From: Flavobacterium ammonificans
Lineage (GTDB): Bacteria; Bacteroidota; Bacteroidia; Flavobacteriales; Flavobacteriaceae
Direction of reading: 5' to 3'
Assembly (NCBI RefSeq): GCF_020885975.1
Contig: NZ_AP025183.1
Span: 868,001-932,000, forward strand
Length of the DNA: 64,000 nucleotides
In this document: piece by piece, positions 27,182 through 36,466 of the stretch
Position numbering within the stretch: the stretch's first letter is position 1
Layout: each line of letters opens with the position of its first letter
Program-made: the position numbers and the translations under genes
The notes under the pieces: model-generated
The model's database searches: none
The model's input: the letters and a program-made list of their open reading frames with translations, nothing else
Told to the model about the DNA's origin: nothing

Positions 27182-29626
27182 ATGAAAATATCCATCCAAA
27201 ATAGCATTTCAAATCTCAATGCCCAATTCATTGGAGATTGTAGTGATTACACGATTGATTCTATATCGATAGACAGTCGGTCATTGCAAAATAGCGCTAC
27301 AAGTTTGTTTTTTGCACTTGTAGGGCCAAATAACGATGCTCATCATTACATTGAGGATTTGATTCGTCAAGGAGTTCGTTATTTTGTAGTCAATCACATT
27401 CCTGAAAATTGCCTTGGTAAAGCTAACTTTTTAGTAGTCAAGGATACTTTAATCGCCTTACAACAATTAGCAATTAGCTATCGAAGTCAATATAATTTTC
27501 CAATAATTGGCATCACTGGAAGTAACGGAAAAACGATAGTTAAAGAATGGCTTAACTTTCTATTAAGCCCAGATTTTAATATCATAAGAAGTCCCAAAAG
27601 TTATAATTCTCAAATTGGAGTTCCGCTCTCAATTTTAGGGATTAATAGCCAGCACAATTTAGGGATTTTTGAAGCAGGTATTTCCACAGTAGCGGAAATG
27701 GAAAAGTTACAAGATATTATTCGTCCAACGATTGGTATCTTAACTAATATAGGATCTGCACATGATGAGGGATTTGCTTCCATAGGAGAAAAAATTAAAG
27801 AGAAGCTTAGATTGTTTAGTAATTGTAACACATTAATATATAATAAAAACAAAACAATTGATGCTTTCTTAAATTCTAGGTTGAATACTTTTTCTTGGAG
27901 TTTTAATGATAAAGAAGCAGACGTTTTTATCCAAAAAATTAGTGGAATCGAAAACACCCAATTTCAGGTAAAGTATAAATTAAACAGTTTCGACTTTACC
28001 ATACCTTTTCAAGATAATGCTTCTATTGAGAATGCGATTCACTGCGTGATGGTATTGTTATATTTTAACTATGATCCTTTAATTATTGAGAGTAGAATAC
28101 GATTGCTTTATCCTGTAGAAATGCGACTTAAACTGAAGAATGGAATTAACGGAACTACCCTTATTGATGATAGTTATAGTTCCGATTTTCAGTCTTTAAA
28201 AATAGCTTTAGATTTTTTAGAAAGTCAAAAGCATCACAAAAAAAAGACAGTTATACTTTCCGATATTTTTCAGAGCGGATTGTCAAATGAGGAGTTGTAT
28301 TCTAAAGTGTCACAATTAATTATTGCTAACAAAATAAATAGGGTAATCGGAATTGGCAAAACGATTTCGGAGTTTAAACACAAGTTTGTTAATTGCTCAA
28401 CTTATGCCACCACTCATGAGTTTATTGAACAATTTGATAGTGATAATTTACGAAATGAAACGATTCTGATAAAAGGGGCTAGAAGTTTCCATTTTGAAGA
28501 AATTGTTACTGCTTTTGAAGAAAAAACGCATGAGACGGTACTTGAAGTGAATTTGAATGCGATTAGCAATAATTTAAGTTTTTATAAATCAAAATTGAAG
28601 CCAGAAACCAAAATGATGGTAATGGTAAAGGCTTTTAGTTATGGCAATGGCGGAGTAGAGATAGCTAAATTATTAGAGCATCATTGTGTTGATTATTTGG
28701 GAGTTGCATTTGCAGACGAGGGCATTGCATTAAAAAATGCAGGAATTCAATTGCCAATTATGGTTTTGAATCCAGAAACAACCAGTTTTGAGGCAATCAT
28801 TCAATATCAATTAGAACCAGAAATATACAGTTTGAAGGGGCTTAATGCTTTTCTTAAACTTGCAGAACAAAAAAACTTAAGACATTTTCCTATTCATATC
28901 AAGTTGGATACAGGCATGCATCGTTTGGGCTTTGAATCCAACACTATAGAAGAGTTAATTGCTGCCTTGAAAGGAAATCAACATGTAATTGTCAAAAGTA
29001 TTTTATCGCACATGGCCACGAGTGATGCAGTCGAACACCTTGATTTTTCATTACATCAAATTAAGTTATTTGAAATCTTATCTCAACAATTGATGGTTGA
29101 ATTAGATATTCAACCTATTCGTCATATTCTAAACACTTCTGGGATAAGTAATTTTACTCACGGGCAATATGATATGGTGCGGTTAGGGATTGGATTGTAC
29201 GGAATTTCTAACGATCAGGAAGAACAAAAACAGTTGGAAAATGTTAGTACTTTAAAATCAGTCATTTCACAGATTAGAACAATTTCAGAAGGTGAAAGTG
29301 TAGGGTACGGAAGGAGATTTGTTGCAAAGTGCTCAACAGATGTAGCCACGATCCCTATTGGATATGCTGATGGAATCTCCAGGTTATGGGGAAATGAAGT
29401 AGGCTATGTTTCGATAAACAAACAAAAAGCAGCAATTATAGGTAGTATATGTATGGACATGTTGATGGTTAATGTTACTGGAATTAATTGTGTTGAAGGT
29501 GATCCGGTTATTATTTTTGGAGATTCTCCAACGGTAATTGAGATAGCACAAAAAACACATACGATTCCGTATGAAATTTTAACCAGTATTTCTCAACGTG
29601 TGAAACGTATTTTTTATAGAGAATAA
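27182..29626 (+). CDS. fused MurF ligase / alanine racemase
   Basis: This 814-residue protein joins two cell-wall enzymes. Residues 1 to about 450 are a MurF-type ligase that adds D-Ala-D-Ala to the UDP-MurNAc-tripeptide; the ATP-binding GITGSNGKT lies at 110-118. Residues from about 455 are an alanine racemase: the PLP lysine K483 lies in VMVKAFSYGNG and the catalytic region includes SVGYGRRF. Supplying D-Ala and joining the dipeptide in one chain is a known Bacteroidota arrangement. A -7 box TATTTTTG is at 27141-27148. The two halves keep their motifs, so both activities are probably live. Confidence 0.95.
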   Translation: MKISIQNSISNLNAQFIGDCSDYTIDSISIDSRSLQNSATSLFFALVGPNNDAHHYIEDLIRQGVRYFVVNHIPENCLGKANFLVVKDTLIALQQLAISYRSQYNFPIIGITGSNGKTIVKEWLNFLLSPDFNIIRSPKSYNSQIGVPLSILGINSQHNLGIFEAGISTVAEMEKLQDIIRPTIGILTNIGSAHDEGFASIGEKIKEKLRLFSNCNTLIYNKNKTIDAFLNSRLNTFSWSFNDKEADVFIQKISGIENTQFQVKYKLNSFDFTIPFQDNASIENAIHCVMVLLYFNYDPLIIESRIRLLYPVEMRLKLKNGINGTTLIDDSYSSDFQSLKIALDFLESQKHHKKKTVILSDIFQSGLSNEELYSKVSQLIIANKINRVIGIGKTISEFKHKFVNCSTYATTHEFIEQFDSDNLRNETILIKGARSFHFEEIVTAFEEKTHETVLEVNLNAISNNLSFYKSKLKPETKMMVMVKAFSYGNGGVEIAKLLEHHCVDYLGVAFADEGIALKNAGIQLPIMVLNPETTSFEAIIQYQLEPEIYSLKGLNAFLKLAEQKNLRHFPIHIKLDTGMHRLGFESNTIEELIAALKGNQHVIVKSILSHMATSDAVEHLDFSLHQIKLFEILSQQLMVELDIQPIRHILNTSGISNFTHGQYDMVRLGIGLYGISNDQEEQKQLENVSTLKSVISQIRTISEGESVGYGRRFVAKCSTDVATIPIGYADGISRLWGNEVGYVSINKQKAAIIGSICMDMLMVNVTGINCVEGDPVIIFGDSPTVIEIAQKTHTIPYEILTSISQRVKRIFYRE

Positions 29627-29645
29627 GATTTTATAGTAATTATTT

Positions 29646-30083
29646 ATGGGATTTTTTACAGATTTTAAAGCCTTTTTAATGAAAGGCGAAATAGTTAATC
29701 TAGCCACTGCGGTAATTGTTGGAGGTGCTTTTGGGAAAATAGTTACCTCATTTACAAATGATGTTTTAATGCCTCCTATCGGGCTGCTTTTAGGAAAGGT
29801 AGATTTCAAGAATTTAAAATTAGTACTTCAAGACGGTGTTCCTGAGGTAACGGAGAATGGTATTCAAAAAACGGCTGCTATTGCTGAGGTGACTCTTAAT
29901 TACGGAGCTTTTATACAAACTGTTTTTGATTTCGTAATTATCGGTTTTTGTATTTTTATAGTTTTAAAAACCTACGAAAAAGCCCAACAAAAAATCATTA
30001 AAAATGAAGTTCCTAAAGAGACAAGCGGCCCTACGCAAGAACAATTACTTACTGAAATCCGCGATTTGTTGAAAAACAAATAA
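29646..30083 (+). CDS. mscL: large-conductance mechanosensitive channel
   Basis: This 145-residue pentameric channel opens under membrane tension to release solutes after osmotic downshock. The N-terminal amphipathic helix, TM1 (IVNLATAVIVGGAFGKIV) and TM2 (VFDFVIIGFCIFIVLK) are clear, followed by a charged C-terminal helix. It lies 19 bases after the murF-alr gene and may share its transcript. Confidence 0.96.
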   Translation: MGFFTDFKAFLMKGEIVNLATAVIVGGAFGKIVTSFTNDVLMPPIGLLLGKVDFKNLKLVLQDGVPEVTENGIQKTAAIAEVTLNYGAFIQTVFDFVIIGFCIFIVLKTYEKAQQKIIKNEVPKETSGPTQEQLLTEIRDLLKNK

Positions 30084-30126
30084 AAATGTTATAAATTTAA
30101 CAATTTGTTATTTTTTGTGAACACAC

Positions 30127-30156
30127 TTGTTCCAAACTCTTTATTGGTTATTTTTG
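30127..30156 (+). promoter_or_regulatory. promoter of asd
   Basis: TTG at 30127-30129, a 19-base spacer and TATTTTTG at 30149-30156 match the Bacteroidota consensus. The start codon lies 36 bases downstream. Confidence 0.6.
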
Positions 30157-30192
30157 TCCAATAAAATTACAATTCAACTCTAATTATATACA

Positions 30193-31182
30193 ATGAGAAT
30201 AGCAGTAGTAGGAGCTACCGGAATGGTTGGCGAAATAATGTTAAAAGTTTTAGCAGAAAGAAATTTTCCGGTATCGGAGTTAATTCCTGTGGCTTCTGAA
30301 AAATCAGTGGGTAAAGAAATTGATTTCAAAGGAACTAAGTACAAAGTAGTGGGTTTACAAACAGCGGTTGATATGAAAGCAGATATTGCTTTATTTTCTG
30401 CTGGTGGAAGCACGTCGTTAGAATGGGCTCCAAAATTTGCTGCTGTAGGAACTACCGTGATTGATAATTCATCGGCTTGGAGAATGGATCCTACTAAGAA
30501 ATTAGTTGTGCCTGAAATCAATGCAGGAGAATTAACAGCTGAAGATAAAATTATTGCTAATCCCAATTGTTCAACAATCCAGATGGTATTGGCTTTAGCA
30601 CCTTTACATAAAAAATACAATATCAAACGTATCATTGTTTCAACGTATCAATCCATTACAGGAACGGGAGTAAAAGCCGTACAACAATTCGAAAATGAAT
30701 GTGCTGGTATCGAGGGAGATATGGTATACAAATATAAAATCAACCGAAATTGTATTCCACAGTGTGATAGTTTTGAGAACAATGGATACACTAAAGAGGA
30801 AATGAAATTAGTGAACGAAACGAAGAAAATCTTAAGTGATAATTCTATAGCTGTGACTGCAACCGCTGTTCGTGTTCCAGTTGTTGGGGGGCACAGTGAA
30901 GCTTTAAATGTTGAGTTTACTAACGATTTTGATGTAAGTGAAGTGCGAACTATTTTGAGTCAAACAGATGGTGTAGTGGTTCAAGATAATTTGGATACGT
31001 TTACTTATCCAATGCCACGTTATGCCGAAGGTAAAAACGAAGTTTTTGTAGGTAGAATTCGTCGTGACGAAAGCCAACCTAACACAATAAATATGTGGGT
31101 TGTAGCAGATAATTTAAGAAAAGGAGCTGCTACAAATACCATTCAAATCGCAGAGTATTTGATTGCAGCTAAACTAGTATAG
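30193..31182 (+). CDS. asd: aspartate-semialdehyde dehydrogenase
   Basis: This reduces aspartyl phosphate to the semialdehyde, the branch point to lysine/diaminopimelate, threonine and methionine. It has 329 residues. The NADP-binding loop is GATGMVGE (residues 7-14), the catalytic cysteine is C126 in NPNCSTIQ, and the catalytic histidine is H234 in GGHSEAL. It has its own promoter and terminator, so it is monocistronic. Confidence 0.97.
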   Translation: MRIAVVGATGMVGEIMLKVLAERNFPVSELIPVASEKSVGKEIDFKGTKYKVVGLQTAVDMKADIALFSAGGSTSLEWAPKFAAVGTTVIDNSSAWRMDPTKKLVVPEINAGELTAEDKIIANPNCSTIQMVLALAPLHKKYNIKRIIVSTYQSITGTGVKAVQQFENECAGIEGDMVYKYKINRNCIPQCDSFENNGYTKEEMKLVNETKKILSDNSIAVTATAVRVPVVGGHSEALNVEFTNDFDVSEVRTILSQTDGVVVQDNLDTFTYPMPRYAEGKNEVFVGRIRRDESQPNTINMWVVADNLRKGAATNTIQIAEYLIAAKLV

Positions 31183-31200
31183 TATAATTTATATTTATTA

Positions 31201-31238
31201 AAAAGCCATTTACTCATTGAAAGTAAATGGCTTTTTTT
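31201..31238 (+). terminator. terminator of asd
   Basis: A 14-base stem AAAAGCCATTTACT with a 7-base loop is followed by seven Ts. Confidence 0.9.
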
Positions 31239-31320
31239 ATGTTTCTCTCTTAATTTTAGTAATTATTGCTCTCATTTTTATAGTTTTACAGAACCACAAT
31301 AACTATTATTTTATACCAAT

Positions 31321-31824
31321 ATGAAGAAATATATATTCTTAGGATTATTGAATTTTTATTCTTTATCTTTTTTTGCTCAAAATGAATCACAAAATAATGA
31401 TGTTAACCAATTAGTGGATTTATGGCACAAAGCAGCTTCAGAAGCTAATTTCAAACAATACTTTGATGTAATGGCAGATGATGCAATTTTTATTGGGACT
31501 GACGCTACTGAATATTGGAATAAACAAGAATTTGAAAACTATGCCAAACCTCATTTTGATAAAGGAAAGGCATGGTCTTTTACTGCTTTAGAGAGACATA
31601 TTTATTTTGATTCAACAGGAAATACCGCTTGGTTTGATGAATTATTGGATACACAAATGAAAATTTGTAGAGGTTCAGGAGTACTTGTTAAAACAGGAGG
31701 GCGATGGAAAATTAAACATTATGTTTTATCAATGACTATACCAAATGAGACTAGTAAATCAGTAATAACAATTAAGTCTCCTATTGAACAGCCCATAATA
31801 ACACGTCTTCGATCTAAATCATAA
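31321..31824 (+). CDS. exported NTF2-like / SnoaL-like protein
   Basis: This 167-residue protein has a signal peptide (MKKYIFLGLLNFYSLSFFAQ) and an NTF2-like alpha+beta barrel: a helix with ADDAIFIGTDATEYW and strands with TAWFDELLD and GGRWKIKHYVLS. Members are mostly small binding proteins or simple lyases; the substrate is unknown. It stands alone between two terminated units. Confidence 0.8.
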   Translation: MKKYIFLGLLNFYSLSFFAQNESQNNDVNQLVDLWHKAASEANFKQYFDVMADDAIFIGTDATEYWNKQEFENYAKPHFDKGKAWSFTALERHIYFDSTGNTAWFDELLDTQMKICRGSGVLVKTGGRWKIKHYVLSMTIPNETSKSVITIKSPIEQPIITRLRSKS

Positions 31825-31916
31825 CATTTTAAACTATCTTTTCTCTAAGATAATTCTAATGAAGCCTACTTTTATCCTATATATTTCCTTAATTTTGCCA
31901 AAATATTTTAAATAAA

Positions 31917-32591
31917 GTGGGAAGTAAAAACAAATTAAAAAGGTTCAAGGAAAACGAGACGTTTAACAATGTTTTTCAGCCAACAAGAGAAGAAGTTGTA
32001 GGTGATTTATTTCCGTTAAAGGGCAAATGGAATTCAGATTTTTTTAAAAATGACAATCCGATCGTTTTAGAGTTGGGCTGTGGAAAAGGAGAATACTCTG
32101 TAGGTCTAGCCGAAAGATATCCAAATAAAAATTTTATTGGAATTGACATTAAAGGCGCGCGTTTTTGGCGTGGGGCTAAAACAGCTGTTGAAACGGGGAT
32201 GCATAATGTTGCTTTTATTCGAACTCAAATCGAACTGATTAATCATATTTTTGCTGAAAATGAAGTAGATGAAATTTGGATTACGTTCCCTGATCCACAA
32301 ATAAAATACAAACGCACGAAGCACCGAATGACTAATTCAGAGTTTTTGAAGTTGTATAAAAAAATATTGAAGAAAGACGGTGTGATGAACTTAAAAACTG
32401 ACAGTGAATTCATGCACGGATACACCCTTGGATTATTGCATGGAGAAGGTCATGAAGTGGTATACGCTAATCATAACGTGTATACAAATGAAGGAAGTCC
32501 AGAAGAGGTTACTGCTTTTCAAACATTTTATGAGAAACAATATTTAGAAATTAACAAAGCAATTACGTATATTAGATTTAAAATTAAATAG
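31917..32591 (+). CDS. trmB: tRNA (guanine-N7)-methyltransferase
   Basis: This methylates G46 of tRNA with S-adenosylmethionine. It has 224 residues and starts with GTG at 31917. The SAM site is LELGCGKGEYSV, and the family pattern ITFPDPQIKYKRTKHR is intact. A -7 box TAATTTTG lies at 31890-31897. It may be cotranscribed with the downstream LysE-type gene. Confidence 0.94.
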   Translation: MGSKNKLKRFKENETFNNVFQPTREEVVGDLFPLKGKWNSDFFKNDNPIVLELGCGKGEYSVGLAERYPNKNFIGIDIKGARFWRGAKTAVETGMHNVAFIRTQIELINHIFAENEVDEIWITFPDPQIKYKRTKHRMTNSEFLKLYKKILKKDGVMNLKTDSEFMHGYTLGLLHGEGHEVVYANHNVYTNEGSPEEVTAFQTFYEKQYLEINKAITYIRFKIK

Positions 32592-32652
32592 TGTCGTTTC
32601 AGTTTCAGGATTTGGAGTAAAAGCAACACATTGGTACTGAAACAAAGGCTAT

Positions 32653-33288
32653 ATGACTATAATTTCCACTTTATTTTTTGGGTTTATTAGTGCGGTAATA
32701 GGGATTCTTCCACCTGGATTAATCAATATGACTGTGGCTAAAGTCAATAGTAAAGAAGGTAAGAATGCTGCTCTTTGGTTTGTTTTTGGAGCAGTAATTG
32801 TAATTTTTGTCCAAGTTTCACTTGCAATTTTATTTGCTCAATTTATTGGAGCCCGTCCAGAAGTTGGTCTTTTGTTTAGAGAAATAGGCGCTGTTATTTT
32901 TTCAATTTTAGCGGTCTACTTTCTTTGGATTGCTTCGCCACCGAAAAAAATAAAAGGTAAGGTGATTAAACAACGAACTTCTACTCGTTTTTTTTTAGGG
33001 ATGTTGCTATCGGCATTGAATTTTTTTCCAATCCCATATTATGTTGTAGTAAGTCTTTGGCTAGCTTCTTTAAATTGGTTTATTTTTGAACCTCTTTCCA
33101 TACTAATTTTTGTTTTTGGTGCAATTCTTGGATCTATTCTAGTTTTTTACAGCTACATTTTGTTTTTTGTAAAAATTGAAACAAAAACTGATTTTTTCAT
33201 GAAAAACATGAATAAAATTATCGGAAGTATAACAGCTGTAGTTGCAATTATAGCATTATTCAATATTGTTCAATATTATTGGACTTAA
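32653..33288 (+). CDS. LysE-family transporter
   Basis: This 211-residue membrane protein has six predicted helices. The N-terminal pattern FGFISAVIGILPPGLINMTV fits the LysE/RhtB export superfamily. Members export amino acids or other small metabolites; the substrate here is unknown. It begins 61 bases after trmB and ends 7 bases before the next gene. Confidence 0.85.
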   Translation: MTIISTLFFGFISAVIGILPPGLINMTVAKVNSKEGKNAALWFVFGAVIVIFVQVSLAILFAQFIGARPEVGLLFREIGAVIFSILAVYFLWIASPPKKIKGKVIKQRTSTRFFLGMLLSALNFFPIPYYVVVSLWLASLNWFIFEPLSILIFVFGAILGSILVFYSYILFFVKIETKTDFFMKNMNKIIGSITAVVAIIALFNIVQYYWT

Positions 33289-33295
33289 CTAGTGT

Positions 33296-33646
33296 ATGAC
33301 TAAGTCAAACGATAATTTTTTCCAACGCGTTTACGATATTGTAAGGCAAATCCCTTATGGGAAAGTAACTTCTTATGGAGCCATTGCTAAAGCTTTAGGC
33401 ACAGCCCGTTCTGCTCGTATGGTTGGTTGGGCTATGAATGCATCGCACCATTTAGATGATGTTCCAGCCCATCGTGTTGTAAATAGAAAAGGATTGCTCA
33501 CAGGTAAATTACATTTTGACGGAACCAATTTAATGCAGCAATTACTCGAAAATGAAGGAATTCAAATTAAAGACAATCAAATTGTTGATTTTGAAAGTCA
33601 TTTCTGGGAGCCAATAACCGATAATTCTTCTGATTTTACTATTTAA
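33296..33646 (+). CDS. alkyltransferase-like protein (ATL), DNA-binding
   Basis: This 116-residue protein matches the DNA-binding domain of O6-alkylguanine alkyltransferase: PYGKVTSYGAIAKALG is the helix-turn-helix and SARMVGWAM carries the arginine finger. The alkyl-acceptor cysteine of the PCHRV motif is replaced, as it reads PAHRVV (A58). It therefore cannot accept alkyl groups. ATL proteins flip and mark alkylated guanines for nucleotide excision repair. It follows the LysE-type gene with a 7-base gap. Confidence 0.88.
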   Translation: MTKSNDNFFQRVYDIVRQIPYGKVTSYGAIAKALGTARSARMVGWAMNASHHLDDVPAHRVVNRKGLLTGKLHFDGTNLMQQLLENEGIQIKDNQIVDFESHFWEPITDNSSDFTI

Positions 33647-33800
33647 AATCAAATAAAAAGTATTGATTTTCATATCAATAAATCCAATCTAAAAACACGG
33701 AATTACGAATAGAATCTGCTATATTTGCAATTCATATTCAGTTTAAATAAAAGGAACATAACCCATTTGCTAAGACGAAGTATTTTTAATAAAAAAGAAA

Positions 33801-34928
33801 ATGAAATTAGATAGAAAAGAGATCCTAAAAGCATTAGAAACTATTTCAATTGCTGGAGAAGGGAAAAATATGGTGGAAAGTGGTGCAGTAGCTAATGTAA
33901 TTACTTTTGGCGATGAAGTGGTGGTAGATTTAGTTTTGCACACCCCAGCAATGCACATTAAAAAAAGAGCTGAAGACGATATCAAAAAAACAATTCATGA
34001 TTTGATTTCCCCTGACGCTAAGGTGAAGGTGAATAGTAAAGTAGAAGTAGCGGATAAACCTGAAATAAAAGGCAAAGCGATTCCTGGAATTAAAAATATT
34101 ATTGCAGTCGCTTCTGGCAAAGGAGGTGTAGGAAAGTCTACAACTACAGCTAATTTAGCTGTTTCTTTAGCTAGAATGGGATTTTCAGTTGGGGTTTTAG
34201 ATGCCGATATTTATGGCCCATCTATGCCAATTATGTTTGATGTAGAAAATGAGAAACCAATTTCTATTGAGGTAGATGGTAAATCTAAGATGAAACCAAT
34301 TGAGAGTTATGAAGTAAAAATCTTATCAATAGGATTTTTCACCTCTCCAAGTCAAGCAGTTATTTGGCGTGGGCCAATGGCAGCTAAAGCATTGAATCAA
34401 ATGATTTTTGATGCTAATTGGGGTGAATTAGACTTCCTTTTAATTGATTTACCTCCTGGAACAGGTGATATTCACCTCTCCATCATGCAATCGCTTCCAA
34501 TTACAGGTGCTGTTGTTGTAAGTACGCCTCAAGCTGTAGCTTTGGCGGATGCCAAAAAAGGAGTTTCCATGTTTTTATCAGAAGCAATCAATGTTCCAGT
34601 TTTAGGAATTATCGAAAACATGGCCTATTTCACACCGGAGGAATTACCTAATAATAAATATTATATTTTTGGACAAGAAGGAGCTAAAAACTTAGCTGCA
34701 GACTTGAATGTTCCTTTCCTTGGCGAAGTGCCAATTGTTCAATCTATTCGTGAAGCAGGAGACTATGGTCGCCCTGCCGCGATGCAAGAGGGTTCAGTGA
34801 TCGAAGCAGTTTTCCAAGAAATTACTCGCAATGTTGTGCAACAAACGGTTGCTAGAAACGAAAGTTTACCAGCGACTGAAGCAATAAAAATTACAACTAT
34901 GGCAGGTTGTTCAGCAGTTAAAAAATAA
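33801..34928 (+). CDS. Mrp/NBP35-family ATP-binding Fe-S carrier
   Basis: This 375-residue P-loop protein acts as an Fe-S cluster carrier or scaffold. An N-terminal MIP18-like domain (residues 1-85) is followed by the P-loop GKGGVGKS at 106-113 and the Mrp signature. A -7 box TATATTTG lies at 33720-33727. It heads a three-gene group with an Nfu-type protein (9 bases later) and a ferredoxin, which fits a role in Fe-S cluster delivery. Confidence 0.94.
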   Translation: MKLDRKEILKALETISIAGEGKNMVESGAVANVITFGDEVVVDLVLHTPAMHIKKRAEDDIKKTIHDLISPDAKVKVNSKVEVADKPEIKGKAIPGIKNIIAVASGKGGVGKSTTTANLAVSLARMGFSVGVLDADIYGPSMPIMFDVENEKPISIEVDGKSKMKPIESYEVKILSIGFFTSPSQAVIWRGPMAAKALNQMIFDANWGELDFLLIDLPPGTGDIHLSIMQSLPITGAVVVSTPQAVALADAKKGVSMFLSEAINVPVLGIIENMAYFTPEELPNNKYYIFGQEGAKNLAADLNVPFLGEVPIVQSIREAGDYGRPAAMQEGSVIEAVFQEITRNVVQQTVARNESLPATEAIKITTMAGCSAVKK

Positions 34929-34937
34929 TTTAAAGAT

Positions 34938-35177
34938 ATGACAAAAGAAGAAGTATTGTCGAATGTGCTAAAAGCCCTAGAGGAAATTAGACCTTTTTTG
35001 AATTCGGATGGTGGAGACATTTCATTGGTAGAAATTAAAGATGATAAGCATGTAAAAGTTCGTCTTGAAGGGGCGTGTACAAGCTGTAGTGTCAATCAGA
35101 TGACTTTAAAAGCGGGTGTTGAAACTACAATAAAAAAATACGCGCCTCAAATTGAAACAGTCATAAATGTACTTTAG
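34938..35177 (+). CDS. NifU C-terminal-domain (Nfu) Fe-S carrier
   Basis: This 79-residue protein is a stand-alone Nfu domain with the CxxC pair C47-C50 (GACTSCS). Such domains hold and pass on a 4Fe-4S cluster. It lies between Mrp and a ferredoxin. Confidence 0.93.
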   Translation: MTKEEVLSNVLKALEEIRPFLNSDGGDISLVEIKDDKHVKVRLEGACTSCSVNQMTLKAGVETTIKKYAPQIETVINVL

Positions 35178-35223
35178 CTTGCTTTTATGATAACAATAAA
35201 TACAATTAAAGAATAAATTACAA

Positions 35224-35541
35224 ATGGACGTTTTAATTAAAATTAAAGATAGAGAAGGAGTGGTCCATGAATTGCAGGCGCCAACAGATATGGCTATGAA
35301 TATCATGGAATTGTGTAAAGCCTATGAGCTTCCAGTTGAAGGAACTTGTGGCGGAATGGCGATGTGTGCTTCTTGTCAATGTTATGTGCTAAACGATGTG
35401 TCTTTGCCAGAAAAAGGAGATGATGAAGAAGCTATGTTATCAGAAGCTTTTTATGTAAAGTCAAATAGTCGTTTAGGATGTCAAATACCCATAACCGAAG
35501 ATTTAGATGGATTAGAATTAGAATTAGCTCCTGAAAATTAA
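35224..35541 (+). CDS. 2Fe-2S ferredoxin
   Basis: This 105-residue adrenodoxin-type ferredoxin has the ligand set C42, C48, C51 and C86 (CX5CX2C, then a distant Cys). An extra cysteine, C53, lies beside the third ligand. It carries electrons for Fe-S assembly or other redox partners. The group ends with a strong terminator. Confidence 0.93.
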   Translation: MDVLIKIKDREGVVHELQAPTDMAMNIMELCKAYELPVEGTCGGMAMCASCQCYVLNDVSLPEKGDDEEAMLSEAFYVKSNSRLGCQIPITEDLDGLELELAPEN

Positions 35542-35543
35542 TA

Positions 35544-35573
35544 AAAAAAGCGAGAATTTTTTCTCGCTTTTTT
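35544..35573. terminator. bidirectional terminator between ferredoxin and DUF3050 genes
   Basis: The stem AAAAAAGCGAGAA / TTCTCGCTTTTTT with a 4-base loop has A runs on one side and T runs on the other. It serves both convergent genes. Confidence 0.9.
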
Positions 35574-35593
35574 GTGTTTTGAAAATTTCTAAA

Positions 35594-36376
35594 TTAGGCC
35601 ATTTCAGTTTTTAGTGATAAACTTTCTTCAATAGCATCCCAAAGGCCGATGCGTTTTTCTAGAGCTAATATGGAAATCTTTTCTACTTCATCCCATTTTT
35701 TAGCATCATTGCCACACAATTCAGTTACCATTCCCATAGCCATAGGTCCATGTTCATCAGCATCTAATTCAATATGTCGTTCAAAATAGTAAATTAGTTT
35801 TTTCAAATCAGTTTCAGGAAAATTCGCTTGAAAGTTTTTCAAAATAGCAGTAAACATACTCGGAATTAAATCTTCTCTTCCAAATGTGAATGCTGCTGCG
35901 ATTTCATGAGCTTTACCTTCTTCAATAACTCTGAATGTAAAATCTAAAAACGCTTTTATATTAGGATGTAAATTACTTGTTTTAATGGCAACAAAAATAT
36001 TGTTTAAGGAACTGAGATTAGTTAAAAAATCTTCAATTTCTTTAGTATTCGCTCCGCAATCTTGCATAGCTTCTAAGTACATTTCAAAATGACTTTGGCG
36101 ACGGCCATCTAAAGTTAAATCACTCTCTTCGGCTACCACAATTTCATTAATCAAATAACGAATTTGGGTGTTGGCTGTTGGAAACCATGGAGTTGTTGTG
36201 CAAGTTAACTTAGATTGTAAGGCTTTCAATAAAGACATAAAATCCCATACGGCATACACATGATTTTCTAAAAAATGATGTAAATCCTCTAGAGTTTGTA
36301 CTTTATTGTAGAGAGAGTGTTGAAGTAAAGTTTCTTTTTGAGACTGAATGCTATTGTTTATAGTTTCAATATTCAT
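35594..36376 (-). CDS. DUF3050 protein (haem-oxygenase-like fold)
   Basis: This 260-residue protein matches DUF3050, with the region LHHFLENHVYAVWDFMSLLK near residues 32-51. Conserved His and Glu residues (FERHIELDADEHG near residue 203) could bind metal, as in the haem-oxygenase-like superfamily. The function is unknown. It is transcribed away from glutaryl-CoA dehydrogenase. Confidence 0.85.
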   Translation of the reverse strand: MNIETINNSIQSQKETLLQHSLYNKVQTLEDLHHFLENHVYAVWDFMSLLKALQSKLTCTTTPWFPTANTQIRYLINEIVVAEESDLTLDGRRQSHFEMYLEAMQDCGANTKEIEDFLTNLSSLNNIFVAIKTSNLHPNIKAFLDFTFRVIEEGKAHEIAAAFTFGREDLIPSMFTAILKNFQANFPETDLKKLIYYFERHIELDADEHGPMAMGMVTELCGNDAKKWDEVEKISILALEKRIGLWDAIEESLSLKTEMA

Positions 36377-36401
36377 TTTTCTAATTTTTTGTAAAAGTAA
36401 G

Positions 36402-36427
36402 AAAGCTTCTTATTTACAAGAAGCTTT
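36402..36427 (-). terminator. probable terminator of glutaryl-CoA dehydrogenase gene
   Basis: The perfect 10-base stem AAAGCTTCTT with a 6-base loop stands past the stop on the minus strand. The T-run after it is interrupted, so it is a moderate call. Confidence 0.6.
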
Positions 36428-36466
36428 AACTATCGATTTTATGAATACTTTAATAACTGTTTGTTC

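Noticed and set aside
32596-32643. 8-base perfect inverted repeat GTTTCAGT/ACTGAAAC between trmB and the LysE-type gene
   Set aside because: The 32-base loop and lack of a T-run or second copy give no clear role; probably chance.
33661-33680. TATTGAT/ATCAATA hairpin upstream of mrp
   Set aside because: It is pure AT with a six-base loop, upstream of the -7 box; such stems are expected by chance in this composition.
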